Positions 8,631 to 17,963 are shown, numbered from the stretch's first letter. The stretch: 64,000 nucleotides of DNA from CAYQPF01 sp964419225 (GCA_964419225.1 CAYQPF010000002.1:1-64000); one strand, 5' to 3'. The notes: generated from the letters alone by a model not told the origin. A program made the numbers and translations.

Positions 8631-10820
8631 ATGAAGTCCTGGAAATATGTTTTGCTTGTGGTTAGTTTGCTTTTTTTGTTATCGTGCAAGAGTCTGTTTA
8701 ATTGGACAAACGATACCGATGAGGATAATCCACTACCCGTAAAAACAATAACTCTTGCAGGAAATTTGTCAGCACCTGACACAACAGTTTTAACATGGAA
8801 TGATGATTTTGCTAATGAAGCAGGTTTTCTGGTTATACGTTCTGTTGATGATGTGAATCATTATCAGCAAATTGCCAGACTGAAGAATAATGTTACAAGC
8901 TATACAGATAAAGTTCCTGATGTGGAAAAAAAATATTATTATAAAATTATAGCTTACAATTACAATACTATCAGAATTACTTCCTCTGAATATCTTGCTG
9001 CCAAACCAGAGGTGCCATCGTTCATCAGTTGTGCTCCGCTTTCAGTCACGCAAATGAAATTGACCTGGAGTGATGTTACCAATGAATCTGGATATGTGCT
9101 GGAACGCAAGACTAACGAATCCGGTGCCTGGACAACTTTAGATACTCTCTCGGCTAACACAGTACAATTTATAGACAATTTCCCGGCTACAAGAGATATT
9201 TATTATTACAGATTAAAAGCCAATTCTGTCTGGGGAAATACAGACTTTTCTGCGACAGTTAACAAAGATTTTACACCTTCTGTACCAACAAACCTGGTTT
9301 TAGAACATATTAGTGCAACTACGGTCAAACTAACATGGACAGATAATTGTTCATGGGAGCAGGGATATAAGATAGACAGAAAGGTTGATAACGGCAATTG
9401 GCAGATTGGTTATGCTACAACTACAGCCAGTTTTTATACTGACAATAATGCTATTATTAGCTCCACAATTATTTACAGAGTTTATGCACATCATAAAGAC
9501 TTGGTTTCTAATAATGTAGAAAATGAGATTAACATTGAATTTGCTGTACCAACAAACCTTGTATTACAGCAAATGTCACCGACATCGGTAAAACTAACTT
9601 GGACAGATAATTGCCTTTGGGAACAGGGCTATAAGATAGACAGAAAAGTGGGGACCGGAGCCTGGCAAATCGGATATGCAACTGCGACAACAAACACATT
9701 TAATGATAATAGTGTGACCTTAGGTATCCAGGTTCAATATGCAGTATATGCTTATTATGATAGTAGTTATAGTACGAGTGTTATGAGTTCTGTGACGCCG
9801 ACCTTTCCTGCACCTACGAATCTTGTTTTGCAGCAAATGTCAGCGACATCGGTAAAACTAACCTGGACGGATAATTGTACTTGGGAGCAGGGGTATAAGA
9901 TAGACAGGAAAATTGGAACAGGTTCTTGGCAGATTGCATATCAGGCAGTTGGAGCAAGTTCAACTACTTATGTTGACTATGATTTGACTGTAGGAGTTCA
10001 ATATACTTATCGAGTGTACGCTTACGACAGTTATATTAATACGGCTTGTACCAATGAACAAATGCTGGTGATAGCACCTTTGGAATTTATTTTTGTACAA
10101 GGGGGGACATTTAATAATGGTACCTCTAATGTGATGGTTTCTTCATTTTATGTAGACAAGTATGAAATTACACAAAGCTCATATCTATCTGTGATGGGAA
10201 CCAATCCTTCTTACTTCACGGCAGTAACAAACGGGCCTGTTGAAACAGTGAGCTGGTTTAAAGCTGTCGAGTATTGTAACAAAAGGAGTACTACGGAGGG
10301 TTTAACCCCGTGTTATACTTATAACGGATATGGCACAAATCCTGCCAACTGGCCAGAAAGTTGGGATACGACCAATTCAAGTCATACAAATTTATTCTGT
10401 AATTGGTCTGCTAACGGGTACAGATTGTTGACAGAAGCGGAGTGGCAATTTGTCGCAAGAGGAGGGAATTTGAGTAATAGCTATACATACAGTGGCTCTT
10501 TATATTTAAATATAGTTGCTTGGTATAGTGTTAATTCCCAAGATTCGATTCACAGTGTTGGAACAAAGACACCCAATGAACTGGGTATATATGATATGAG
10601 TGGCAATGTTTGGGAGTGGTGCTGGGACATATATGGAAACTATCCAAGTGGTTCACAAAACAATCCACATGGAATAAACAATGGCTTGTACCGTGTGAGT
10701 CGTGGTGGTAGTTGGCACAATGATGACATCTATTGTACTGTATCCTATCGGAATTATAACTATGCAACTTATTGTAGTTCATATATCGGGTTTCGTGTTT
10801 GCAGGGCTTTGGGGAGATAA
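8631..10820 (+). CDS. Lipoprotein with five FnIII-like domains and a C-terminal SUMF/FGE-like domain
   Basis: 729 residues. A signal peptide ends in the lipobox LLSC, so the protein should be lipid-anchored. FnIII-like domains lie at about 40-115, 127-210, 218-300, 305-388 and 395-480; the last three are near-identical units of 88 codons. The C-terminal 245 residues are a formylglycine-generating-enzyme/SUMF-like domain (VDKYEITQSSYLSVMG, YRLLTEAEWQFVARGG, DMSGNVWEWCWD, RVSRGGSWHND, GFRVCRALG). True FGE has two cysteines in the segment after RGGS. Here only the second position (IYC) is Cys, so a binding role is more likely than sulfatase activation. ATG 8631 follows GAGAGGTGAAA; the upstream GTG at 8625 lies inside that site. 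Confidence 0.85.
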   Translation: MKSWKYVLLVVSLLFLLSCKSLFNWTNDTDEDNPLPVKTITLAGNLSAPDTTVLTWNDDFANEAGFLVIRSVDDVNHYQQIARLKNNVTSYTDKVPDVEKKYYYKIIAYNYNTIRITSSEYLAAKPEVPSFISCAPLSVTQMKLTWSDVTNESGYVLERKTNESGAWTTLDTLSANTVQFIDNFPATRDIYYYRLKANSVWGNTDFSATVNKDFTPSVPTNLVLEHISATTVKLTWTDNCSWEQGYKIDRKVDNGNWQIGYATTTASFYTDNNAIISSTIIYRVYAHHKDLVSNNVENEINIEFAVPTNLVLQQMSPTSVKLTWTDNCLWEQGYKIDRKVGTGAWQIGYATATTNTFNDNSVTLGIQVQYAVYAYYDSSYSTSVMSSVTPTFPAPTNLVLQQMSATSVKLTWTDNCTWEQGYKIDRKIGTGSWQIAYQAVGASSTTYVDYDLTVGVQYTYRVYAYDSYINTACTNEQMLVIAPLEFIFVQGGTFNNGTSNVMVSSFYVDKYEITQSSYLSVMGTNPSYFTAVTNGPVETVSWFKAVEYCNKRSTTEGLTPCYTYNGYGTNPANWPESWDTTNSSHTNLFCNWSANGYRLLTEAEWQFVARGGNLSNSYTYSGSLYLNIVAWYSVNSQDSIHSVGTKTPNELGIYDMSGNVWEWCWDIYGNYPSGSQNNPHGINNGLYRVSRGGSWHNDDIYCTVSYRNYNYATYCSSYIGFRVCRALGR
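9285..10076 (+). repeat. Three tandem 264-bp coding units (FnIII repeats)
   Basis: Units start at 9285, 9549 and 9813. Each encodes 88 residues opening with PTNLVL and sharing VKLTWTDNC..WEQGYKIDRK. The DNA as well as the protein is conserved, suggesting recent duplication or gene conversion. Confidence 0.8.
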
Positions 10821-10823
10821 GAT

Positions 10824-10958
10824 AGTCATGAGTCCACAGTCGTGAGTCGTGAGTATGGGGGAAGTCTTCGAGAACACTGACTAACACGGACTTGCACTGA
10901 CTTACACGGACGTGGGGAGTTTAGAGTTGAGAGTTAGGGAATCGGGGATTGAGAATAA
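10824..10958. repeat. Heptanucleotide arrays flanking a 20-bp period repeat
   Basis: Bases 10824-10857 step by seven around the core GAGTCGT. Bases 10875-10913 hold two copies of a 20-base unit (CACTGACTAACACGGACTTG and a variant); part of it recurs at 61431-61448. Bases 10918-10958 again step by seven (GAGTTTA, GAGTTGA, GAGTTAG). Confidence 0.55.
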
Positions 10959-11070
10959 AGAAGAGTGAAAAATTACTGTTTAAGCTGGGATAAATATGCA
11001 CAACCAACACGCTTACAGGCTTTTTCCTTGACGCAAATTTGTAGAAACAATGAATGACCAAGAGGTATAA

Positions 11071-11634
11071 ATGAGTATAATAGAGATCTTATTAATATCG
11101 CTGGGTTTGGCGATGGATGCATTTGCCGTGTCGGTGACGAGCGGAGTTACTTATAAGAATATGAAAGTGCAATTGTCCTTAAGGATTGCTTTATTTTTTG
11201 GTATATTTCAGGCTGTGATGCCTTTGATAGGGTGGTCAGCGGGGCAGTATTTTAAGAGTTATGTAGAGAGTTTTGATCATTGGATAGCCTTTGCGTTACT
11301 GGTTGCAATCGGGGGCAAGATGATCTATGAAGCCAGGATCATGGAAGAGACAGAGAAGCGGATGGATTGTTCGAGTTATGTGGTTTTAGCCGGGTTGGCT
11401 TTAGCAACGAGTATAGATGCCTTAGCTGTGGGATTAAGTTTTTCTTTCTTAAAAATTGATATAATTCTGCCTGTAATAATCATTGGCTTGGTCACATTTG
11501 TGTTGTCATATGCCGGGGTATTGTTAGGGAAGAGGTTTGGACATCTATTTGAGAACAAGATGGAAATCATAGGCGGTCTGGTTTTGATTGGAATTGGATT
11601 GAAAATCCTTTTACAGCATTTATTTTTTGTGTAA
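11071..11634 (+). CDS. mntP: Manganese efflux pump MntP family
   Basis: 187 residues with six predicted membrane segments, the normal MntP length. The N-terminus ISLGLAMDAFAVSVTSG and the second-half repeat LALATSIDALAVGLSFSF are the paired acidic-residue motifs of the family, which exports Mn2+ across the inner membrane. A Shine-Dalgarno GAGGT precedes the ATG. No yybP-ykoY manganese riboswitch could be recognised upstream. The gene stands alone between repeat-bearing spacers. Confidence 0.92.
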   Translation: MSIIEILLISLGLAMDAFAVSVTSGVTYKNMKVQLSLRIALFFGIFQAVMPLIGWSAGQYFKSYVESFDHWIAFALLVAIGGKMIYEARIMEETEKRMDCSSYVVLAGLALATSIDALAVGLSFSFLKIDIILPVIIIGLVTFVLSYAGVLLGKRFGHLFENKMEIIGGLVLIGIGLKILLQHLFFV

Positions 11635-11657
11635 AAGTGGGTGAGAAATAGTTTGAG

Positions 11658-11740
11658 ATGGACAAAATGGACTTAATGGACTATATGGACGGGGAAAGAG
11701 AGAAAGAGTCGTGAGTCCACAGTCTTGAGTGGTGAGTAAG
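11658..11740. repeat. Nonanucleotide TGGAC array plus heptanucleotide array
   Basis: Bases 11658-11692 are a clean ATGGACNNN array (ATGGACAAA, ATGGACTTA, ATGGACTAT, ATGGACGGG). Bases 11706-11740 step by seven (GAGTCGT, GAGTCCA, CAGTCTT, GAGTGGT). Confidence 0.7.
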
Positions 11741-11757
11741 GGTAAGGGGATACTGCT

Positions 11758-11800
11758 GTAAGCTAAAGCATATAGAATTACCGGCTAAAGCCGGCGTTCC
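11758..11800. repeat. 43-bp dispersed hairpin repeat, copy 1
   Basis: Contains the hairpin CCGGCT-AA-AGCCGG. All but about two of its 43 bases recur in reverse orientation at 52145-52187. It ends 17 bases before the start of the MFS transporter. Confidence 0.8.
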
Positions 11801-11817
11801 AATGCGAATGGAGAGAG

Positions 11818-13053
11818 ATGAAATTAAGTAAGAACATTTTGGGTTGGATCATGTTTGATTTTGCGGATTCAGCCTTTGTCACGGTAATCGTTACTGTAGT
11901 ATATAGTTTGTATTTTCAAAAGGTCGTGGTGGGCTCGGGGGAATATGGAACTGCACTTTGGGGCAGGGCAATGAGTATATCCATGTCTTTGGTGGCTATT
12001 TCAGCACCGATTCTTGGAGCAGTTGCAGATTATTCCAGAGGCAAGAAGAAACTGCTGTTTATTAATTGTTATTTGACAGTGATCTTCACGGCTTTGTTGT
12101 ACTTTGTCCATAAGGGTGATATCTTTATTGGGATGTTATTCTTTATAATAGCTAACTTTGGGTTCAATTCCGGGATGGTTTTTTATAATGCGTTTTTGCC
12201 GGAAATCACGACTCCGGAGGAAATGGGAAAAGTGTCGAGTATGGCCTGGGGGATTGGATATTTAGGCGGGTTGATTTCTTTGCTGATGATTTTGCCTCTG
12301 GCGAAAAACCATATTCGTCTGGTTTTCCCAGCTGTTGCTTCTTTCCTTGGGATATTTGCTATATTTACATTTGTCTGGTTGAAAGAGTTCAAGAGACCAT
12401 CCAAGCGATCGAATTATTTTAAAATAGCTATCCAGCGAATAACATATACGATGAAAAATATCTCCAGACTCAAGGAATTAATCAAGTATCTTTTTAGTTA
12501 TTTGATTTATAATGATGGGATTACTGTTGTTATCGCTTTTGCTTCAATATATGGAGCAACCAGATTCAATATGACAGCTAAACAACTGATCATATATTTT
12601 ATTTTGGCACAATTGACATCCTTTCTTGGTTCGATGGCTTTCAGTTTTTTTGTAGATAAGATTGGAGTAAAAAAGAGTATCTCAATCAGTCTGTTTATAT
12701 GGATAGTTGTTGTATTGGGTGCATTTTTTTGTCAGACAATCCCACAATACTATATAGTCGGGACGATAGCCGGATTGGCGATAGGGTCGAGTCAGTCCAA
12801 CAGCAGGACGATGCTGGCACAATTAACACCGCGGGAGAAGATGACGGAGTTTTTTGGATTTTATTCCCTTACGGGCAGGTTAGCTTCAATAATCGGGCCG
12901 TTAGTGTATGGGGAGATATCCCGGATCACAGGTAATCAAAGGTATGCAGTTTTATCTGTACTGGTATTTTTCATAACTGGATTCATCTTTTTACAGTTTG
13001 TTAATGAGGATAAGGGGAAGTTGGATGCCCTGAGTTTCAGTGATGAAGAGTAG
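11818..13053 (+). CDS. MFS transporter, UMF1 (Atg22-like) family
   Basis: 411 residues with about twelve membrane segments. The opening LGWIMFDFADSAFVTVIVT is characteristic of the UMF1/Atg22 group of the major facilitator superfamily, as are the fourth-segment region and the later loop ending SRTMLAQLTPREKMTEFFG. Yeast Atg22 exports amino acids from the vacuole; the bacterial members have no known substrate. The start follows GGAGAGAG. It is monocistronic by its spacing. Confidence 0.88.
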   Translation: MKLSKNILGWIMFDFADSAFVTVIVTVVYSLYFQKVVVGSGEYGTALWGRAMSISMSLVAISAPILGAVADYSRGKKKLLFINCYLTVIFTALLYFVHKGDIFIGMLFFIIANFGFNSGMVFYNAFLPEITTPEEMGKVSSMAWGIGYLGGLISLLMILPLAKNHIRLVFPAVASFLGIFAIFTFVWLKEFKRPSKRSNYFKIAIQRITYTMKNISRLKELIKYLFSYLIYNDGITVVIAFASIYGATRFNMTAKQLIIYFILAQLTSFLGSMAFSFFVDKIGVKKSISISLFIWIVVVLGAFFCQTIPQYYIVGTIAGLAIGSSQSNSRTMLAQLTPREKMTEFFGFYSLTGRLASIIGPLVYGEISRITGNQRYAVLSVLVFFITGFIFLQFVNEDKGKLDALSFSDEE

Positions 13054-13056
13054 GGG

Positions 13057-13224
13057 GAGACGATTAATAGAACGCAGATGACGCAGATCAGGCAGATGGT
13101 CACGGATCGAGAGAAATCTTTCTGTAAAGAACAAAATGGACGATATGGACTTAATGGACGTGGAAAGGGAAAGCAGAGTAAAGTCATGAGTCGTGAGTAG
13201 GAGAAAGTGGGCAGTGTGCAGTAG
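13057..13224. repeat. Repeat-filled spacer: AACGCAGAT copy 2, TGGAC array, heptamers
   Basis: Bases 13057-13112 are the second copy of the element at 7397-7450. Bases 13128-13161 are a TGGAC nonamer array. Bases 13182-13224 hold heptamers of the GAGTCGT and CAGTGGG types. Confidence 0.65.
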
Positions 13225-13968
13225 TTAGAAAGTCAGATCGGGGTAGATGAACCACATGATTAAATCGAGTTGGTTCTTTTTATTTAGATGGAATCTGACA
13301 TCGGCATAGTCATAAGTTTTATTTTGATGATCCACAGCAAACAAAGTGCCCCAGAATTCAAGACGGTTTTCATTATTCTTTTTTAATTCAGTAAGCTGAA
13401 AATAGACGATACGATTATTCCAATAATTATTCATGCGATTGAGGAAGCTGGAATAATCATTAAATTCAAATTTATGATTTTCGGTGGAACGCAGGAAAAT
13501 GGAGGTTTTTGTGGTAATTGGGACGAGTAAGGAAGAGAAGAAGTCATTGCCCAATAATCTGTGGAGAATAGTGATTTGAGTAATCTTATCTTTAACAGCG
13601 GAAAGTTCTTTTGAAGGGATTCCTTTAGCCAGGATTTTTTCAGAATTATTAATGATGAGGTAGTTTTGGTAGATTTCGGCAGAGTAAGCTACATCGCAAG
13701 AAGATTTGGAGAAAGTCAGGTCAAAATTATTGAAATTATCTTTAAATTTATCTTTAGAGTTAAAGCTGACATTAGAGTTAAGATGATTGACAGAGTATTT
13801 TGGAGAGAGTTTAGCAACAATTCCCGCTTTATTTAAGGGGAGCTTTTGTTTTAGGGGAGTGGTGTTTGTTTGAGATTTCAAGAAATCAACCAAGTTTTGA
13901 TTTTGAGAAATTCCTGCCAATGGGCTAACCATGGCCAGCACAATTAATAGTGTTTGCATTATTTTCAT
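13225..13968 (-). CDS. Secreted protein of unknown function
   Basis: 247 residues. It has an N-terminal signal peptide (MQTLLIVLAMVSPLAGIS) and is probably periplasmic. The body is polar and rich in Asn, Lys and Ser, with alternating hydrophobic residues suggesting beta structure. I recognise no family motif. A second in-frame ATG at 13959 also gives a good signal peptide, and neither has a clear Shine-Dalgarno sequence. TTGACT with TTTTTG after a 17-base spacer lies upstream on the same strand, but this is a weak promoter candidate. No operon partner. Confidence 0.65.
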   Translation of the reverse strand: MKIMQTLLIVLAMVSPLAGISQNQNLVDFLKSQTNTTPLKQKLPLNKAGIVAKLSPKYSVNHLNSNVSFNSKDKFKDNFNNFDLTFSKSSCDVAYSAEIYQNYLIINNSEKILAKGIPSKELSAVKDKITQITILHRLLGNDFFSSLLVPITTKTSIFLRSTENHKFEFNDYSSFLNRMNNYWNNRIVYFQLTELKKNNENRLEFWGTLFAVDHQNKTYDYADVRFHLNKKNQLDLIMWFIYPDLTF

Positions 13969-14029
13969 GTTTTACAAAAATATGAGAAGAATAATGAAGT
14001 CAATGGAATAATTTCAATGCGAAAAAAAA

Positions 14030-14082
14030 ATGGACAAAATAGACAAAATGGACTTTATGGACTACATGGATAAAATTGACGA
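14030..14082. repeat. Nonanucleotide TGGAC array
   Basis: About six nine-base units: ATGGACAAA, ATAGACAAA, ATGGACTTT, ATGGACTAC, ATGGATAAA and a degenerate last unit. It lies between two divergently transcribed genes. Confidence 0.7.
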
Positions 14083-14198
14083 AGTAGCAGAAAGGAAAGT
14101 TTGAGATTTGTGTTTTTGACTGGGGATTCAAAGATTATTTGACTTAAAAACTCATTTAATAAAGATGACATGAGATAAAATGTGTAGGTAGGTTATGG

Positions 14199-15287
14199 GT
14201 GAGTAATATAGTTTATGAGTTTTTAACAGTATTTTTAATAAGTTTTTTTTGTGTATTTGCACTGACTCCGTTGGTGATCAAATTAGCTCATAAGATAAAT
14301 TTTGTAGATAATCCGAATGCCCGGAAGATGCATTTGAAGGCAATGCCATTGATGGGTGGAATAAGTGTATTTATTGGTTTTATATTTGTTACGGTATTAG
14401 AATTGGTTTTATCCGTTAATCGTAGTTTTGATAAAGGTGTGATAGGTTATTTACTGGGAGCTTTGATCATTGTAGTAATTGGGTTGATAGATGACAAATT
14501 TGAGTTATCACCCAAAGTGAAGATGATGGGCCAGATTTTATCATGCTTTGTTTTTATATATTTTAATGGTCTGATGCAAGAGTTTGGACCTGTTTATATC
14601 TCTTTGCCGATCATTATGTTATGGATGGTCGGGTTGATGAATGCCTTGAATTTTTTGGATAATATGGATGGCATAATATCCGGAATGGCAGTAGTTTTAG
14701 CGTTAGGCTTTTATAGTGTATCATTATTAACGAAGACTGAGTCAATAGCACCTTTTAATAATTATGTGGGTTTATTGGCAATCACTTTCGCAGGATCGGT
14801 ATTAGGATTTTTACCATACAATTTTAATCCGGCACGGATATTTTTAGGAGATGCGGGCAGCATGTTTTTTGGGTATTTTCTTTCCACTATGGGGATACTT
14901 ATAGGGAAATTATCTTCGAACATGATGCAGAATAATTTTTATTATTTGATTCCGATTATAATGTTGAGTTATGCCATATTTGACATTAGTTTTGTCAGTA
15001 TCACGCGAAAGATGGACGGGCGGAGGATATCACAAGGTGGTAAGGATCATACAACACATCGGTTGAGAACGCTGATTGGTTCTGTCAAGTTAACTGCAAT
15101 AATGGTAGCATTAATCAATATATTATTAGTGATATTAACGATATTAGTTTTTAAAACAAATTCTCTGATAGTTTTGGTAATAGTGACAATAATGGTTTTA
15201 ATCAGTTTCATAATATTAGGAATGAGACTGGAGAAGGTGCCGATAACTGTCACCCCAAATCAGATGAAGGGTGCTGAGGATAAATGA
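14199..15287 (+). CDS. Undecaprenyl-phosphate glycosyl-1-phosphate transferase (WecA/TagO/MraY family)
   Basis: 362 residues with about ten to eleven membrane segments. Family motifs are visible: VDNPNARKMHLKAMPLMGG near residue 40 (the cytoplasmic loop-1 signature), VIGLIDDKFELSPKVK (catalytic DD), LNFLDNMDGI (the N-x-x-D-x-x-D segment) and FLGDAGSMFFG. The HHLR-like loop reads KDHTTHRL. It should transfer a HexNAc-1-phosphate to undecaprenyl phosphate at the inner membrane, starting an O-antigen-like or other surface glycan. Translation begins at GTG 14199; the nearby ATG at 14195 hits a stop at once. It overlaps the next gene by ATGA. Confidence 0.88.
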   Translation: MSNIVYEFLTVFLISFFCVFALTPLVIKLAHKINFVDNPNARKMHLKAMPLMGGISVFIGFIFVTVLELVLSVNRSFDKGVIGYLLGALIIVVIGLIDDKFELSPKVKMMGQILSCFVFIYFNGLMQEFGPVYISLPIIMLWMVGLMNALNFLDNMDGIISGMAVVLALGFYSVSLLTKTESIAPFNNYVGLLAITFAGSVLGFLPYNFNPARIFLGDAGSMFFGYFLSTMGILIGKLSSNMMQNNFYYLIPIIMLSYAIFDISFVSITRKMDGRRISQGGKDHTTHRLRTLIGSVKLTAIMVALINILLVILTILVFKTNSLIVLVIVTIMVLISFIILGMRLEKVPITVTPNQMKGAEDK

Positions 15288-16006
15288 GGCTTAGAATATT
15301 GGGTTCATCATCCGGGATGCCGACGTTGGGTAAAACACATGCGGCGGTGCTGGTGGAGTTAATGGATCGAACAATTCTTTTGGATTGTGGAGAGGGTACG
15401 AGCGTGAAGTTTTTGCAACATGAAATTGATAAAGACCAAGTGGATGCAATTTACATTTCACATTATCATCCGGATCATGTAGCGGGGATCTTTCTTTTGA
15501 TTCAATTGTTTTATTTGCAGAAGCGAACCAAGCCTTTAAAGATATATCTACCAGAGCGAGTGGAGGATTTCAGGAACATACTTAGTATGTTTTATACCTT
15601 TTCAGAAAGAATGAGTTTTAGCTTTGAGTTTTATCTAATTGAAACCAAGGAAGAGATGGGGATAACACCAATTCCTTCGGATCATTTGGAGGATTATAAA
15701 CCGATAATTGAAGCCAATGGGTATGCTAATCAGCTTCAAAGTTATTCCTTTTTATTAGAAGAAGGAGATAAACGTGTGATATACAGTTCTGATTTGAAGA
15801 CCTTAAAGAATTTATCATCTTATCTGGAGGATTTCACTTTGCTGATAATAGAAGGGATACATGTTTCCTTTAACGAGATAAAAAAAATGCTCGACAAAAC
15901 ATCGGGCAGAATAATAATAACACATAGTTCCTCTTGGGAACTGGAGAATTTAAATTCTATGAAAAATGTTGAGTATGCAGATGAAGAAAAATTATATTAT
16001 ATTTAG
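15284..16006 (+). CDS. RNase Z-like metallo-beta-lactamase-fold hydrolase
   Basis: 240 residues. The N-terminus LRILGSSSGMPTLGKTHAA and LLDCGEGTSVKFLQ match the ElaC/RNase Z subgroup. The zinc motif HYHPDHVAG is present (H-x-H-x-D-H), with the later YSSDL aspartate and the final ITHSS histidine. It lacks the long exosite arm of tRNase Z, so it may be a phosphodiesterase or other hydrolase rather than a tRNA processing enzyme. It overlaps the transferase stop (ATGA), and its own 3' end overlaps the TPR lipoprotein, so translation is probably coupled. Confidence 0.82.
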   Translation: MRLRILGSSSGMPTLGKTHAAVLVELMDRTILLDCGEGTSVKFLQHEIDKDQVDAIYISHYHPDHVAGIFLLIQLFYLQKRTKPLKIYLPERVEDFRNILSMFYTFSERMSFSFEFYLIETKEEMGITPIPSDHLEDYKPIIEANGYANQLQSYSFLLEEGDKRVIYSSDLKTLKNLSSYLEDFTLLIIEGIHVSFNEIKKMLDKTSGRIIITHSSSWELENLNSMKNVEYADEEKLYYI

Positions 16007-17390
16007 CTTTCTATTACTAATAGCTTTAACAGCATGTCAGGGCAACAGATTTAATTCAGCCCACAAGTATTATCTCAATAAATCTTATCCAGTTGCGATA
16101 GAGCAGTTTGACAGTTTTATCAGGACAGCGAGCAATGGTGCATTAATAACTAAAGCACAGGTTGAGCGGTCTGATTCGTATTATCAGATCGGAAAGCGAG
16201 CTTGGGACAGGAGTAATTGGGATATGGCAATTGAGTTGTTTTTGTTGGCCAATTCAGATGCAGCAGATTCTATGATCATAAATTGTATTGAAAAAAAGGT
16301 TCAAATTGAGTTAGAGAAGAACAATAAAACAGAGGTTCTTAATCTATACAGTTATGTGATAACGCATTTATACACATCTCCCCAGGTACCTGATTATATT
16401 TACAAAAAAATTGAAACAGAATTAAGTTGGTATAACCGCAAGGATTTGGCTTTACAGGATTATTTTGTGTTATGTGACAGTTTTCCGGGGAATCCAAATA
16501 TCGAACGGGCAACCATCCAGATCAATACATTTATGCCGGAAAAAATCCAGGAAATTATCAGCAGTCTTCCCCAAAAGGGTTATGATCAGATTATTGAAGA
16601 ATTGAACAATTTGAAAAGATATCCGACAGCTTATCAGACGAAAATATCTGAAGATATAGCTCAATTGTTTTTTAAGAGAGCGGAGGAATCAATTGTCAGC
16701 AAAGATTATTTGGAAGCAGAGAAGTATTTTCGGGTAGCAGCTACATATGACAAGAATCAGGAAGGATATATTCAGAAAAGACTGATTGAGGTTTGCAGGT
16801 TATTTTTGCAGAGAGGCTCAGAATATCTCAGCAACAGGGATATAGATAATGCAATACTATATTATAACAAGACATTTACGATTATACCCAATTATGCTGA
16901 AGCGAAGGAAGCCATTAGAAAAGCAGAATTAAAAAGGATAAACATAGTCAAAGCAAGGGATTTGAAGGATCAGGGCTTGGTTTTGGAAAGAGACAAAAAG
17001 TATGCTGAAGCGTATCGTATATACATGAATGCATATGAATTGGATGATTTAGAAGAGTACAGGAACAAGGCTTTTGTAGTAAAGAATTTATTGGAGATGG
17101 AAAAGGATCCAAAGTTGTTTGCTATGAAAATCATCAGGGAATACAGAGGCGGGCTTATTATCAGTAAGATTGCGAGTTTTAGTAATGAGTTATACAAGAA
17201 ATATGGTAAAGATTTACGGGATTCCGGATGGAAAAACGGTTATATGTCCAGCAATTATAAGATGGAAATCCGCTATGATCTGATGACTCCATATGATAGT
17301 TATCTTTATGTCTGGCAAGTGAGCCTGAAAGAAAGAACAATAGTCCCTTTGAATAAATTGTCAGAAAAGTTAATGGGTGAGCAAAAATGA
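15981..17390 (+). CDS. TPR-containing lipoprotein
   Basis: 469 residues from the ATG at 15981, which gives a clean lipoprotein signal (MKKNYIIFSFLLLIALTAC, lipobox LTAC). In-frame ATGs at 15966 and 15975 would add a few residues and cannot be excluded. Helix pairs with TPR character occur throughout (YYLNKSYPVAIEQFDSFI, DYLEAEKYFRVAATYD, DIDNAILYYNKTFTIIPNY, KYAEAYRIYMNAYEL). It is probably an outer-membrane-anchored scaffold. It overlaps the MBL gene upstream and the DUF5683-like gene downstream (ATGA), and so belongs to the envelope operon. Confidence 0.8.
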   Translation: MKKNYIIFSFLLLIALTACQGNRFNSAHKYYLNKSYPVAIEQFDSFIRTASNGALITKAQVERSDSYYQIGKRAWDRSNWDMAIELFLLANSDAADSMIINCIEKKVQIELEKNNKTEVLNLYSYVITHLYTSPQVPDYIYKKIETELSWYNRKDLALQDYFVLCDSFPGNPNIERATIQINTFMPEKIQEIISSLPQKGYDQIIEELNNLKRYPTAYQTKISEDIAQLFFKRAEESIVSKDYLEAEKYFRVAATYDKNQEGYIQKRLIEVCRLFLQRGSEYLSNRDIDNAILYYNKTFTIIPNYAEAKEAIRKAELKRINIVKARDLKDQGLVLERDKKYAEAYRIYMNAYELDDLEEYRNKAFVVKNLLEMEKDPKLFAMKIIREYRGGLIISKIASFSNELYKKYGKDLRDSGWKNGYMSSNYKMEIRYDLMTPYDSYLYVWQVSLKERTIVPLNKLSEKLMGEQK

Positions 17391-17962
17391 AAAAATATAT
17401 AATCTTATTATTATGTTTGCAAATTAGTTATATTTTTGCAAAGGAATTCAGTATTGAGGAATTTACAGATACTTTGAAGTATGATTGGAAAACTCCTCAG
17501 CAGAGGATCGAATTTAGGCAAGAGCTTAATATAAAGTATCAGGTGTTCACGGAATATGACAAAAAGAAAATTGATTATTCAAATACGATATTCAAATCGG
17601 CATTACTGCCAGGATTAGGGCATTTTGCAGCCAAATCATATTTGCGTGGACAAATCATAATGGGGTCTGAAATTATTTTGTTAGGTGCCGCATATTTTAT
17701 GTATGATAAGGCGATGACTAATTTTGATAAGTACGAAAGGCAGACTCAAATTGATGAAATAAAGAGTTATTATGACAAGGCCTCGGATGCTAATAAGAAA
17801 ACTATGCTGATCATGAGTTTGTATGGACTGGTGTGGGTTTATAATCTTTATGATACAATACTGGTGACAGATGAATACAATCGCAATCTTTGGAATAAAT
17901 TGCTGGAGAATAAAAAAGGTGGGATTCGATTGAGTCCCAATGGAATTTCTTATAATTTTTGA
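17387..17962 (+). CDS. DUF5683-like membrane protein
   Basis: 191 residues with a signal peptide (KKYIILLLCLQISYIFA). The central segment FKSALLPGLGHFAAKSYLRG, followed by a hydrophobic stretch (IIMGSEIILLGAAYFMYD), is the DUF5683/P-x-x-G-Q-x-Y/N-like motif. A second hydrophobic segment is near residue 145 (MLIMSLYGLVWVYNLYDTIL). Its function is unknown. It is the last gene of the coupled operon starting at 14199 and overlaps the TPR gene by four bases. Confidence 0.75.
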   Translation: MKKYIILLLCLQISYIFAKEFSIEEFTDTLKYDWKTPQQRIEFRQELNIKYQVFTEYDKKKIDYSNTIFKSALLPGLGHFAAKSYLRGQIIMGSEIILLGAAYFMYDKAMTNFDKYERQTQIDEIKSYYDKASDANKKTMLIMSLYGLVWVYNLYDTILVTDEYNRNLWNKLLENKKGGIRLSPNGISYNF

Positions 17963-17963
17963 T

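Noticed and set aside
10981..11070. Manganese riboswitch before mntP
   Set aside because: I could not find the conserved yybP-ykoY loops in the 90 bases before the start.
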